Below are positions 8,663-18,940 of a DNA stretch of 47,979 nt, one piece after another. This stretch comes from Micromonospora sp. H61. Its GTDB lineage: Bacteria > Actinomycetota > Actinomycetes > Mycobacteriales > Micromonosporaceae. The notes below the pieces were generated by a model. It was given only the letters and a program-made list of their open reading frames with translations, was not told the origin of the DNA and did not search any database. The stretch spans positions 1 through 47,979 of the forward strand of contig NZ_JAGPXY010000050.1 of the NCBI RefSeq assembly GCF_018070325.1. The letters are read 5' to 3'. Every line of letters begins with the position of its first letter. The stretch's first letter is position 1. The position numbers and the translations under genes are program-made.

Positions 8663-9111
8663 CCGCGACGCTGTTCTCCCTGACGTTCGCGGTGGCCGCG
8701 CCGTTCTGGGCGCTGATGATCCTGCTGCCGCGCTGGTCGTGGACCGCCCGGATCATCGCCTCGCCGCTGATCGTGCTGCCGGTCGTGGTGATCTACGCGC
8801 TGCTGGTGCTTCCGGCGTTCGGCGACGTGCTGCCGGCCGTGGCGTCGCCGACCCTGGCCGGGGTGCGCGACCTGCTCGGCACCTCCGCCGGGGCCGCGGC
8901 GGGTTGGGCACACATGATCGCGTTCGATCTGTTCGTCGGACGGTGGGCGTGGTTGGACAGCCGCGATCGGGGGGTGCCGGCGCTGGTGATGGCTCCGGTG
9001 CTGCTGCTGACCATCCTGCTCGGACCGCTCGGCCTGGCCGCGTACCTCGCGGTCCGGACCCGGTGGCGGCAGCCGGCGGCCGTCGCCACCGGCTCGCAGC
9101 ACCTAGGCTGA
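8659..9111 (+). CDS. ABA4-like (DUF4281) membrane protein
   Basis: A 150-residue protein with four hydrophobic helices. The motif WAHMIAFDLFVGRWAWLD is the hallmark of the ABA4-like family, named after a plant plastid protein needed for neoxanthin synthesis; bacterial members have no established function. The GTG start overlaps the upstream stop by four bases. The upstream membrane protein and the downstream kinase are on the same strand within a few bases, so all are expected to be co-transcribed. Confidence 0.8.
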   Translation: MTATLFSLTFAVAAPFWALMILLPRWSWTARIIASPLIVLPVVVIYALLVLPAFGDVLPAVASPTLAGVRDLLGTSAGAAAGWAHMIAFDLFVGRWAWLDSRDRGVPALVMAPVLLLTILLGPLGLAAYLAVRTRWRQPAAVATGSQHLG

Positions 9112-9116
9112 CCACC

Positions 9117-10367
9117 GTGAGCTGGCCGGGGCGACTGTTCGACATGCGGGACGCGCTCGTGCGGATGGCGCTGCTCGACCTCGCTGGGCTGGGCTACCTG
9201 TTCTTCGTCCCGCACTCCGCCAGCACGCCCACGACGACACAGTGGATCCTCGCGGTCCTCGCGTTCACCGTGGGGCTGGCGGTGCACCGCTGGCCGGTGG
9301 TCAACCTGCTGGCGCAGGCCGCCCTGCTGACGGTCGCGATCCGCCTGCTCGACGACCTCACCATCAACCAGGTTGGCGCGAGTTGGGCCCTGCTCGAGGT
9401 CACCATGCGGGCGCGCAGCCCCCGGACCATCTGGATGTCCGCCGCGCTGCTGGTCGTGGTCGACCTGACCGACTCGGTCGGCGACGCGGTCGGCCAGGTC
9501 GCCTCGGCCGTCGTCGGGCTGGCCCTGGAGGTCGGTGTGCCGGTGCTGCTCGGTCTCGTCATCCGCACCAACCGGGAGCTGAGTCGGCAGGCCGTGGAGC
9601 GGGCGGTGGCCGAGCAGCGCCAGCACGAGTCGGAGAGTCGTGCGGCCCGCGCCGACGAACGCAGCGCCATCGCCCGCGAACTGCACGACGTGGTCGCGCA
9701 CCACGTGGCGTCGATGGTCCTGCGGGTCGGCGTGGCCCGGCACGTGCTCACCGACCTGGACCCGCGGGTGGGCGAGGTCTTCGACGACGTGCACGGCACC
9801 GGCACCTCGGCCCTCGCGGAGCTGCGCCGGCTGGTCGCGGTGCTGCGCAACCCCGACGGGGTACGCGGCGACGCGGCGCTGACCGCGATCGAACCGTCGG
9901 CGCTGCCGGCGGCGATCGGCGCGTCCATCGACCGGGCCCGGCAGGCGGGTGTCACTGTGGAGGCCGATCTCGACCCGGCGATCGGTTCACTCGACGCGGT
10001 GCGCGGCATGGCGGTGCTGCGACTGACCCAGGAGGCGCTGACAAACGTGGCCAAACACGCGGGGACGTCCGCGCTCGCGCACCTCGTGGTGGCTGTCCGG
10101 GACGGCTGCGTGCACTGGGAGGTCACCGACAACGGGCGCGGTGGGGTGCCGGCGGGCGTTCCGGCCGGTGGCGGGCACGGCATCACCGGGATGCGGGAAC
10201 GCGTCGAGGTCCTCGGCGGCCGGCTGGACGCCGGCCCGACCGGCGCCGGGTGGCGGGTGCGAACCGTCCGTGCGGCCGTGGCCGCCGCGCCCGCCGACGC
10301 GCCGGTCGGGTCGGTGCCCCGCGAGCGGGAGGCGTCGGCCGGGTCGCCCGCGCCGGAGCCGGCGTGA
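9117..10367 (+). CDS. Sensor histidine kinase (HisKA_3/NarL-type partner)
   Basis: A 416-residue kinase. Residues 1-150 hold about five hydrophobic segments with very short loops, so it probably senses a membrane or intramembrane signal. The dimerisation/phosphoacceptor motif ERSAIARELHDVVAHH has the phosphorylated His at residue 190. The ATPase domain follows (RLTQEALTNVAKHA, VTDNGRGG, GHGITGMRERVEVLGG). The last ~35 residues are Ala/Pro-rich and disordered. GTG 9117 is five bases after the ABA4-like stop; an earlier in-frame start at 8739 would overlap two-thirds of that gene. The stop overlaps the response regulator start (GTGA). Confidence 0.92.
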   Translation: MSWPGRLFDMRDALVRMALLDLAGLGYLFFVPHSASTPTTTQWILAVLAFTVGLAVHRWPVVNLLAQAALLTVAIRLLDDLTINQVGASWALLEVTMRARSPRTIWMSAALLVVVDLTDSVGDAVGQVASAVVGLALEVGVPVLLGLVIRTNRELSRQAVERAVAEQRQHESESRAARADERSAIARELHDVVAHHVASMVLRVGVARHVLTDLDPRVGEVFDDVHGTGTSALAELRRLVAVLRNPDGVRGDAALTAIEPSALPAAIGASIDRARQAGVTVEADLDPAIGSLDAVRGMAVLRLTQEALTNVAKHAGTSALAHLVVAVRDGCVHWEVTDNGRGGVPAGVPAGGGHGITGMRERVEVLGGRLDAGPTGAGWRVRTVRAAVAAAPADAPVGSVPREREASAGSPAPEPA

Positions 10368-10990
10368 TCCGGGTGCTGCTGGTCGACGACCAGCACCTCA
10401 TCCGGGCCGGGCTGCGCATGCTCTGCGACGCCCAACCCGACATCGAGGTCGTCGGCGAGGCCGACAACGGCCGTGAGGCGATCCCGCTGGCCGGGCGGCT
10501 CCTCCCCGACGTCGTCGTCATGGACCTGCGGATGCCCGGTGTCGACGGGATCACCGCTACCAGCCGGATCCTCGCCGAACGCCCCGCCGCCCGCGTCCTG
10601 GTGCTGACGACGTTCGGCGACGACGACCACCTCTACCCCGCGCTGACCGCGGGAGCGTGCGGGTTCCTGCTCAAGGACGCGCCCCCGACCGAGCTGCTGG
10701 ACGGCATCCGCCGGGCCGCCGTCGGTGACAGCCCGTTCAGCCCGGAGGTGCTGCGCCGCCTCGTGCAGCGCGCGGTGCACGCCCGCCCCGGGTCACCACC
10801 GGCCCTGCCGGGCCTGACCGCCCGGGAACGGGACGTGCTCAACCTGGTCGCCGAGGGCCTGTCCAACACCGAGATCGCCGACCGGCTCCACATCGGTGTC
10901 ACCACCGTCAAGACCCACATCACCAGCCTGATGACCAAGACCGACAGCCCCAACCGGGTACGTCTGGCCCTGTTCGCTCGCGGTGTCTGA
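10364..10990 (+). CDS. Response regulator, NarL/FixJ family
   Basis: A 208-residue DNA-binding regulator. The receiver domain (residues 1-~118) has the acidic pair D8/D9, phosphoacceptor D54 in VVVMDLRMPG, a conserved Thr (VLTTF) and Lys (FLLKDA). The LuxR-type helix-turn-helix at residues ~145-205 reads LTARERDVLNLVAEGLSNTE and then GVTTVKTHITSLMTK. It is the cognate partner of the kinase upstream, coupled by a four-base overlap. Its targets are unknown; autoregulation of the 7736-10990 operon is the simplest possibility. Confidence 0.94.
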   Translation: MIRVLLVDDQHLIRAGLRMLCDAQPDIEVVGEADNGREAIPLAGRLLPDVVVMDLRMPGVDGITATSRILAERPAARVLVLTTFGDDDHLYPALTAGACGFLLKDAPPTELLDGIRRAAVGDSPFSPEVLRRLVQRAVHARPGSPPALPGLTARERDVLNLVAEGLSNTEIADRLHIGVTTVKTHITSLMTKTDSPNRVRLALFARGV

Positions 10991-10993
10991 CGC

Positions 10994-11710
10994 TCAGGTC
11001 CGCATCCGCGCGGACACGGCGACGACGAGCACCAGCGGCACTATCAGCAGGGCCGGGGCGACGACAGGCAGGTGCAGGGCGACAAGGGCGCCGACCGCCG
11101 CGCCGACCATGAGGGCCAGCAGCACCTGAGCCTTGGGTCGCAGGCTGGCCCAGGGGCTGCGCGCGGCGACCCCGGCGATCAGGCTGGTGAGGGTGCCGGT
11201 CAGGTACGTGGAGGACAGGCCGGACACGCCGAAGCGTTGGATGGCACTGCTCTGCACGCCCAGCGCGACCGCGGACAGCATCAGCAGCGCCAGGTGGACA
11301 CCCGCGTCCGGGGTGTGCAGGGTGACCTCCCAGACGACGGCGAACACCACGAACACCGACAGCTCCAGGACCAGCGCCCAGGTGACCCGCCGGGGCCAGA
11401 CGGGATCGTCGGGCTGTGCCGAGCCGACGACGCGGGCGCCCGCGAGGACACCGACGATGAAGCTGACGATGGCGCAGCCCGACGTCAGAGCCAGGTCGGC
11501 TTCGCCCCGGCCGGCGGAGAGCCCGAGCAGGACCATGTTGCCGGTCATCACGCTGGCGAAGGCGCCGCCGAGGGCGAGGAAACCGAGAGCGTCGGCGCTC
11601 CCGGTGAGGAAGGTGAGGACGACGACGAGCACCTGCCGTCGCCGCAGCAGGCGCTCGTCTCGGCGCGGGGTGACGTGGGGGTGGGTGACGCGGGGCGCTG
11701 TGCTCGACAC
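10994..11710 (-). CDS. DUF1275 (YoaK-type) membrane protein
   Basis: A 238-residue integral membrane protein with six predicted helices. The opening FLTGSADALGFLALGG and GNMVLLGLSAGRG are diagnostic of the DUF1275 family, which has no established biochemical role. GTG 11710 is chosen because GGAAGG lies nine bases upstream and the frame before it is Arg-rich. It is convergent with the response regulator (three bases between stops) and divergent from the GntR gene, whose presumed operator TGTATACGA sits in the 70-bp shared promoter region, so the GntR protein may control it. Confidence 0.85.
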   Translation of the reverse strand: MSSTAPRVTHPHVTPRRDERLLRRRQVLVVVLTFLTGSADALGFLALGGAFASVMTGNMVLLGLSAGRGEADLALTSGCAIVSFIVGVLAGARVVGSAQPDDPVWPRRVTWALVLELSVFVVFAVVWEVTLHTPDAGVHLALLMLSAVALGVQSSAIQRFGVSGLSSTYLTGTLTSLIAGVAARSPWASLRPKAQVLLALMVGAAVGALVALHLPVVAPALLIVPLVLVVAVSARMRT

Positions 11711-11737
11711 TGTCGGCCACCTTCCAGTAATTGTTCT

Positions 11738-11749
11738 TCGTATACACTT
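11738..11749. promoter_or_regulatory. Candidate GntR/FCD operator (copy 1)
   Basis: The divergent DUF1275/GntR intergenic region contains, on the minus strand, GTGTATACGAAG (core TGTATACGA, with the symmetric centre GTATAC). FCD-type GntR proteins typically bind short palindromes with TNGT-N3-ACNA character. The same nine-base core recurs at 18862-18870 upstream of the peptide-ABC operon. Confidence 0.55.
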
Positions 11750-11780
11750 TGTCCGGACACGTTCACGGAGAGGCGACCAG

Positions 11781-12461
11781 GTGGCTGAAGACCTACGGGA
11801 CAAGCTCGGCGCGCAACACCTGCCGCTGCGAGATCAGGTCCTCGCCGCGCTGCGGACCGCCATCATCGACGGCGACTACCTGCCCGGGGAGCGGCTGACC
11901 GAGGACCGGCTCGCCGAGGACTTCGGCGTCTCCCGCAACCCCGTCCGGGAGGCGCTGCGCGTCGCCGAGGCGGAGGGGTTCGTCGTGATCCTCCCCCGCC
12001 GGGGAGCGGTAGTCGCCTCACCGAGCAGCGGGACCATCACCGACATGTTCGCCGTGCGCGAGCGCCTGGAGGCGCTGGCCGCCCGGCTGGCCGCCGAGCG
12101 GGCCACAGCGGCCGACGTGGCGTCCCTACGGGCCCTGCTCGACCAGGGCCGCGAGGCGACGCAGCGCCAGGACCTGGCCCGGGTCGCCGAACTGAACAGC
12201 ACACTGCACCTGCGCATCCTCCAGATCAGCGGAAACCCCTGGCTGTCGTCGATCGCCAAGTCGCTCTACCTCCATGTCCAGTGGGTCTTCCGGCTCGGGG
12301 CGGCCGAACGCGCGCCACACTCGTGGGCCGAGCACATCCAACTCGTCGACGCCATCGAGTCAGGCGACGGTGACCGCGCCGAGCGGGCCGCGCTCGACCA
12401 CCTCGACGCGGCATCCGCCGCGGCGTACGAGAACGCCGAAGGCGGCTACGGCACGCGCTGA
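11781..12461 (+). CDS. GntR-family regulator, FCD (FadR-like) subfamily
   Basis: A 226-residue regulator. The N-terminal winged helix (residues ~12-75) reads LRTAIIDGDYLPGERLTEDR and then GVSRNPVREALRVAEAEGFV, the standard GntR signature. Residues ~85-215 form an all-helical FCD ligand domain, with metal-type residues in RVAELNSTLHLRI and later HIQLVDAI. GTG 11781 has GGAGAGG upstream. It is convergent with the gamma-glutamyltransferase gene (23 bp between stops). Shared TGTATACGA sites suggest it controls its own promoter and the 12485-18823 operon; the effector may be a peptide or amino acid derivative (inference). Confidence 0.9.
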   Translation: MAEDLRDKLGAQHLPLRDQVLAALRTAIIDGDYLPGERLTEDRLAEDFGVSRNPVREALRVAEAEGFVVILPRRGAVVASPSSGTITDMFAVRERLEALAARLAAERATAADVASLRALLDQGREATQRQDLARVAELNSTLHLRILQISGNPWLSSIAKSLYLHVQWVFRLGAAERAPHSWAEHIQLVDAIESGDGDRAERAALDHLDAASAAAYENAEGGYGTR

Positions 12462-12484
12462 CGGGCACCCGGCTGCGGCATGCG

Positions 12485-14271
12485 CTACCGGCCGCACGCG
12501 TAGCCCTGCATCCCCCGGGGGTTCGCGCCGGCCGCCAGCACTCCCGTCGCCGGGTCACGGGTCACCGCGCAGAGCCGACCGAGGCTCCACCCGTCGGTGA
12601 CCCGCACCTCGTGCCCGTACGCCCGCAGCGCCGCCAGCACACCCTCGTCGAGCCGGTCCTCCACCACCAGGACACCGGGTTCCATGTCGCGCGGATAGAA
12701 CGACCCCGGCAGGCTGACCGTGTGCCACGCCGGCGCGTCGATGGCCTCCTGAAGGCTCTGCCCACCGACGAGGTGCCGCAGCAGGAACGGCAACTGCCAC
12801 TGGTCCTGCTGGTCGCCACCGGGGGTGCCGCAGGCCAGCACCGGCTCACCGTCGCGGTGCACCATCGTCGGGCTCAACGTCGTACGCGGGCGACGGCCCG
12901 GCGCCAGCGACGAGGCGAGCCCCTCCTCCAGCCAGAACATCTGCAGCCTGCTGCCCAGCGGAAAGCCCAGCTCCGGGATCGTCGGGGAACTCTGCAACCA
13001 GCCGCCGCTGGGCGTCGCGGAGATCATGTTGCCCCAGCGGTCGACCACGTCCACGTGACAGGTGTCGCCCCGGGTCACCCCGTCCGACTGCACTGTCGGC
13101 TCTCCCGTGGTGGCATCCGTCGGCCCGGTACGCCGACCGGCACCGGGCCGGACGTGGGCGGGCAGGCGCGGCTGCGCCCCGTCCGGACGCCCCGGCCGCA
13201 GCTCCGCCGACGCGCGATCACCGATCAGGGCGGCCCGCTCCCGCGCGTACTGCGGCGACAGCAGCGCCTTGGCGGGCACGTCGGCCCCGTCGCCGTACCA
13301 TGCCTCCCGGTCGGCGAAGGCGAGCTTGAGCGCCTCGACCTGGGCGTGCACACCCGCCGCGGTCGCCGGGTCGTACGCGCCCGGGTCGTCGAGCGCGTCC
13401 AGTGTGGCCAGGGACTCCAGCAGCACCGGGCCCTGACCCCAGAAACCGGTCTTCGCCACCGAGTAGCCGTGCCAGTCGAGGGTGGCGGGCGGCTCCCAGC
13501 TCGCCGAGTACGCCGCCAGGTCGTCGCCGGTGACCAGCCCGGCGTGCGGGCGGCCACTGGAGTCCTGGAACGGCCGTCGGCTGAACGCGTCGATCGCCTC
13601 GGCGACGAAACCCGTGCTCCAGGCCCGGCGCGCGGCCTCGATCTGGGCCTCCCGGTCGGTGCCGGCCGCCCGTCCCGCCTCGACGAGCCGGCGCAGGGTG
13701 TCCGCGTACGCCGGGTTGGTGACCAACTCCCCGGCGCCCGGTGGTCGGCCGCCGCGCAGCCAGAGCGCGGCGGAGGTGGGCCAGTGTTCCTCGAACAACG
13801 ACCGGACGGCCGCCACCGTGTCACCGACGCGGGCCACCAACGGGTGCCCGGCGCCGGCGTAGCCGATCGCCGGCTCCAGCACCTCGGCGAGGGTGAGCGT
13901 GCCGTGCTCGCGCAGCAGCAGGAGCCAGGCGTCCACCGCGCCGGGTACGGCCGCCGCGAGCGGCCCGGCACCCGGGATGAGGTCCATCCCGAGGGACCGG
14001 AAGTGCGCGATGGTGGCGCCGGCCGGCGCCGGCCCCTGCCCGCACAGCACCTTCGGTCGGGGGTCCCGTGCGGTGGCCACGATGGCCGGCACCTCGCCAC
14101 CCGGCCCGTTCAGGTGCGGCTCGACGACGTGCAGGACGAACCCGGCGGTGACAGCGGCGTCGAAGGCGTTGCCCCCGCGTTCCAGGATGCCCATCGCCGC
14201 CTGGCTGGCGAGCCAGTGGGTGGAGGACACCATGCCGAAGGTGCCCTGCAACGTGGGTCGGGTGGTGAACG

Positions 14272-14275
<4 letters not shown>
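12485..14275 (-). CDS. ggt: Gamma-glutamyltransferase family protein
   Basis: A 596-residue N-terminal-nucleophile hydrolase homologue. Family members self-cleave before a Thr that becomes the catalytic residue, and then hydrolyse or transfer gamma-glutamyl groups. Here the cleavage site reads GDTCHVDVVDRWGN with candidate nucleophile T405; the usual TTHxSVVD is altered to TCHVDVVD. Other family marks are GGNAFDAAVTAGF near the N-terminus and TTLSPTMVHRDGEP in the small subunit. No signal peptide is visible, so it may act in the cytosol on imported peptides. The start overlaps the stop of the ABC ATPase gene (ATGA), making it the last gene of the peptide-transport operon. Confidence 0.88.
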
Positions 14276-15299
<1,024 letters not shown>

Positions 15300-15303
<4 letters not shown>

Positions 15304-16187
15304 CGCCGGTCTCCCTTCGGGTCGAGGGCGTCGCGCAGGGCGTCACCGAAGACGTTGAACGCCAGGGCCAGACCCATGATCACGACGCCGGGGAGGACGG
15401 CGGCCCACGGTGCGCGGGCGGCGAACTGCTGGGCGGTGGCCAGCATGGTGCCGAGACTGGGTGCCGGGGGCTGGATGCCGAGGCCGAGGAAGGACAGCAC
15501 CGCCTCGCCGAGGATCGCGGCCGGGATGGCGACAGTGGCCTGCACCAGGATCACCGAGGTCGCGTTCGGCAGGATGTGCCGGGCCAGCACCCACAGGTCG
15601 CTCGCGCCGTCCACGACGGCCGCCGCGACGAAGTCCAGCGACTTGAGGCGCAGCGTGTCCGAGCGGACGACCCGGATCACCCCGGGGATCTGGGCGATGC
15701 CGATGGCCACCGCGGCGTTGCCGAGGCTGGCGCCCCGGATGGCCGCCAACCCCACCGCCATGATCAGAAACGGAAACGCCAGCAGCAGGTCGGTGAAGCG
15801 CGAGATCACCGCGTCCCAGGCCCGGAAGTAGCCGGCGGCGAGCCCGAGCGGCACGCCGATGACCAGCGACGTGGCCACCGCCAGGAGCCCGACCTGCAGC
15901 GACGCCCGAGCGCCGAGCATGATGCGGGAGAGGACGTCCCGGCCGAGGTCGTCGGTGCCCAGCAGGTGCCCGGCGGTGCCGGGAGGTGCGAACGTACGGG
16001 CGAAGTCGGTCTGGTCGACCGAGTAGGGCGCGAGCCAGGGCGAGAGCAGCGCGATGACACCCGCCAGCGCGAGCACGACGAAGCTCACCACGGCGAGCGG
16101 GTTGCGCCGCAGCCGCCGCAGCACCCGGGTACGCCTGGTGATGCTGGCGGTGCCGGTCTCCGCCATCGGTACGGTGAGGACGCTCAT
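15300..16187 (-). CDS. Peptide ABC transporter permease (OppC/DppC type)
   Basis: A 295-residue permease with one N-terminal helix followed by the five-helix transporter core. The typical OppC/DppC opening RRLRRNPLAVVSFVVLAL, the motif LLGTDDLGRDVLSR after it, and FLGLGIQPPAPSLGTML near the C-terminus are clear. The start at ATG 16187 has GGGAG seven bases upstream and overlaps the stop of the partner permease; an internal ATG at 16166 is less likely. The reading frame happens to stay open far upstream through the neighbouring genes, but that part is not protein-like. Confidence 0.92.
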
Positions 16188-17140
16188 GCCGGATCTCCCG
16201 TCACCCGGATGCGTGGATCGATGACCGAGTAGAGCAGGTCCACGAAGAAGTTGATCACGATGTAGGCGGCCGCGGTGAGCAGGACGACGGCCTGGATCAC
16301 CGGGTAGTCCCGTTGGAACACCGCGTCGATGGTCATCTTGCCGAAGCCCGGCAGCCCGAAGATCTGTTCGGTGACGACAGCGCCCGAGATCAGCCCGCCG
16401 AGTTGGAGACCCACGACGGTCACCACCACGATGAGGCTGTTCCGCAGGGCGTGCCGGGTGATGACGGCGCGCGGTCGCAGGCCCTTCGCCTTCGCCGTGC
16501 GCACGTAGTCGGAGGAGAGCGAATCCAGCATCGCCGACCGGGTCTGCCGCATGATGATGGCGGCCAGGCCGGTGCCGAGGATCACGGCCGGCAGGACGAT
16601 GTGGTGCAGGTTGTCCACGGGGTCCTCCAGGATCGGCACGAAGCCGGAGGCGGGGAAGAGCCCGGTCGCCACGGACAGGTAGAGGATCGCCAGCAGCCCC
16701 AGCCAGAAGTGCGGCACCGACAGCCCGATCAGGGCCAGTCCGTTGGCGAGCCACTCCGCCGGACGTCCACGACGGACCGCCGCGAGCACCCCGGCGCCGA
16801 CGCCGAGCGCCGCCGCGATGAGGATCGCCAGGACGGACAGTTCGACGGTCACCGGCAGGGCGGTCGTGAGCATCGACGAGACCGGTGTGCCGGTGCGGAT
16901 GGACACCCCGAAGTCGCCCTGCGCCATGCGCTCCACGTACTGGGCGAACTGCACCGGCAGCGGCTGGTCCAGCCCGTAGTGCCGACGGATGGCCTCCAGC
17001 GCCTCCGGCGACCGGTCCTCTCCGGCCAGGGCGAGGGCCGGGTCGCCGGGGAGCGCCCGTACGCCGACGAAGACCACGATCGTCGACAACAGCAAGGTCA
17101 GCGCCGACTGCCAGGCGCGGGTGAGCAGATACCGGGCCAC
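16184..17140 (-). CDS. Peptide ABC transporter permease (OppB/DppB type)
   Basis: A 318-residue permease with six helices. It begins MARYLLTRAWQSALTLLLST and contains PGDPALALAG, GVSIRTGTPVSSM and the coupling loop DYVRTAKAKGLRPRAVITRH, all standard for OppB/DppB. It follows the binding-protein gene by six bases and overlaps the next permease gene by four. With the OppC-type partner it forms the membrane channel of the importer. Confidence 0.93.
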   Translation of the reverse strand: MARYLLTRAWQSALTLLLSTIVVFVGVRALPGDPALALAGEDRSPEALEAIRRHYGLDQPLPVQFAQYVERMAQGDFGVSIRTGTPVSSMLTTALPVTVELSVLAILIAAALGVGAGVLAAVRRGRPAEWLANGLALIGLSVPHFWLGLLAILYLSVATGLFPASGFVPILEDPVDNLHHIVLPAVILGTGLAAIIMRQTRSAMLDSLSSDYVRTAKAKGLRPRAVITRHALRNSLIVVVTVVGLQLGGLISGAVVTEQIFGLPGFGKMTIDAVFQRDYPVIQAVVLLTAAAYIVINFFVDLLYSVIDPRIRVTGDPA

Positions 17141-17146
17141 GACGGC

Positions 17147-18823
17147 CTACTTGCCGAAGCCGGCGAAGGCCGCCCGGATCACGCCGTCCGGGTAGACCTG
17201 GAGGCCCTGGATCTGCTTGCTGACGGCGGTCAGGTTGCGCTGCCGGTAGAGGTAGATCAGGGCGTCGTCCTGCTGAAGCAGTGTGACCGCCTGCCCGTAC
17301 AGCTTCCTGCGCTCCTCGACGTCGCCGGCCTGTCGGGCCTGGGTCAGCAGGGTGTCGAGCTGCGGGTTGCTGTAGCCGGCGACGTTCTGGCTGGCGCCGG
17401 TGCCGACGAAGTTCGTGATGTTGGCGTCCGGGTCGATCCGTCCGCTCCAGCCCAGTTGCAGCAGCTCGAAGTTGCCGCGGTCCTGCTCGTCGAGGAGCGA
17501 CGAGTACTCCACCGGGTTGATCTTCAGGTCGAATCCGCCGTCCTTGACCATGGACTGCAACGCCTGCGCGAGGCGCAGCGTGTCGGGGGTGTTCGAGGCG
17601 AGCATCGTGACCGTGTACGGCGTCTGCACGCCGGCCTCGGCCAGCAACTGCTTGGCCTTGGCGGGGTCGTGCGCCGGGCAGGTCTGCGCCTCGGGGGACG
17701 AGAACGTGCTCGCGGGTGAGATCGGGGAGCAGGCGGCGGCGTGCAGACCGTTGAAGACCGCGTCGACCAGGGCCTTGCGGTCGATGGCGTGCTCGAAGGC
17801 CTGCCGCACCTTGGCGTTCTGGGCGAGGGGGCGGTTGATGGGCTTGGCTGTGGTGCCGACGCCGTCGACGTTGCCGACGTTGATGGTCAGGCCCTGGTAG
17901 CCGAGGGACTGCGACTGGAGGACGGAGACCGCCGAGTCCTGCCGGAGCGAGGCGACGTCCTGGGTGGAGACCGAGTCGGCGACCTGCGCGTCGCCGGAGC
18001 GCAGGTTGGCGGCGCGGATGCTGGCGTCGGTGAGGATCCGCCACGAGATGGCGTCCAGGTGCACCTTGCTCGCGTCGTAGTAGTTGGGGTCCCGCACCAC
18101 CTCGATGGAGTTCTGTGGCACCCGCTTCGCGAACTTGAAGGGGCCGACGCAGACCGGCGCCGAGGCGAAGTCGTCGCCCTTGGTCCGCAGCGCCTGCGCG
18201 CTCATGATCATGCCGGCCCGGTCGGCGAGGGCACCGAGCAGCGGTGCGAAGGGCTGCTTCAGCCGCAGGACGACGGTCTGCGCGTCCGGGGTGTCGACGC
18301 CGTCGATGGGGCCGAGTTCGCTCTTGCGCGCCGACCGGGCGTTGGTGAGGTGGCGTTGCAGGGTGGCCTTCACCGCGGCCGAGTCGAACGCCGTGCCGTC
18401 CGCGAAGCGCACGCCGGGCCGCAGTGGAATGGTCACCGTCCGGCCGTCGCCGCTCGTGGTGGGCAGGGCCGTCGCGAGCTGCGGTACGACCTGCGCCTGC
18501 TCGTTGACGTCGTAGAGCTTCTGGCACATGGCCTGGAAGACGTAGCGGGAGTAGAGGCTTCTCGACAGCGTCGGGTCCAGCGCGTCGGGCTCGGCGGAGA
18601 GGGCGATGACCAGTTTGCCGCCCTGCTTCACGGCGGCGGGGTCGGCGGGCGTGCCGAAGGAATCCTGGCCTGCCGACTGGCCGCCGCCGGACGGGTCGCC
18701 GCCTTCGTCGTTCGACACCGGTGAGCAGGCGACGACAGTGCAGACGACGACGGCCGCCGCCACGGCGGCCCGGAGCACCCGGCGGCGGGGCAGGTTCGTG
18801 TCGCGGACGGAGAGGTTCGTCAT
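17147..18823 (-). CDS. Peptide ABC transporter substrate-binding lipoprotein (SBP family 5)
   Basis: A 558-residue extracellular binding protein anchored by a lipid. The signal LPRRRVLRAAVAAAVVV ends in the lipobox VVAC (Cys33), followed by a Ser/Gly-rich linker. The family 5 signature appears as LSAEPDALDPTLSRSLYSRY and then QVVPQLATALPT. Family members bind di- or oligopeptides, nickel or glutathione-like compounds. GGAG precedes ATG 18823. It is the first gene of the operon, 39 bp downstream of the TGTATACGA site. Together with the gamma-glutamyltransferase at the operon end, gamma-glutamyl peptides are plausible ligands (inference). Confidence 0.92.
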   Translation of the reverse strand: MTNLSVRDTNLPRRRVLRAAVAAAVVVCTVVACSPVSNDEGGDPSGGGQSAGQDSFGTPADPAAVKQGGKLVIALSAEPDALDPTLSRSLYSRYVFQAMCQKLYDVNEQAQVVPQLATALPTTSGDGRTVTIPLRPGVRFADGTAFDSAAVKATLQRHLTNARSARKSELGPIDGVDTPDAQTVVLRLKQPFAPLLGALADRAGMIMSAQALRTKGDDFASAPVCVGPFKFAKRVPQNSIEVVRDPNYYDASKVHLDAISWRILTDASIRAANLRSGDAQVADSVSTQDVASLRQDSAVSVLQSQSLGYQGLTINVGNVDGVGTTAKPINRPLAQNAKVRQAFEHAIDRKALVDAVFNGLHAAACSPISPASTFSSPEAQTCPAHDPAKAKQLLAEAGVQTPYTVTMLASNTPDTLRLAQALQSMVKDGGFDLKINPVEYSSLLDEQDRGNFELLQLGWSGRIDPDANITNFVGTGASQNVAGYSNPQLDTLLTQARQAGDVEERRKLYGQAVTLLQQDDALIYLYRQRNLTAVSKQIQGLQVYPDGVIRAAFAGFGK

Positions 18824-18860
18824 GGAGAGCTCCTCAAGTGGGCGATTCGGGGAGCGTATG

Positions 18861-18872
18861 TTGTATACGATG
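18861..18872. promoter_or_regulatory. Candidate GntR/FCD operator (copy 2)
   Basis: TTGTATACGATG lies 38 bp before the binding-protein start codon. Its nine-base core TGTATACGA matches that in front of the GntR gene at 11738-11749. The position fits repression of the peptide-ABC/ggt operon promoter. Confidence 0.55.
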
Positions 18873-18940
18873 ACCGCCGCAAGACCTCCGTGACTGGCTC
18901 ATCAAGCGCCCCGCGTGCCCTGAACAGGCCCGGCCGGTGA

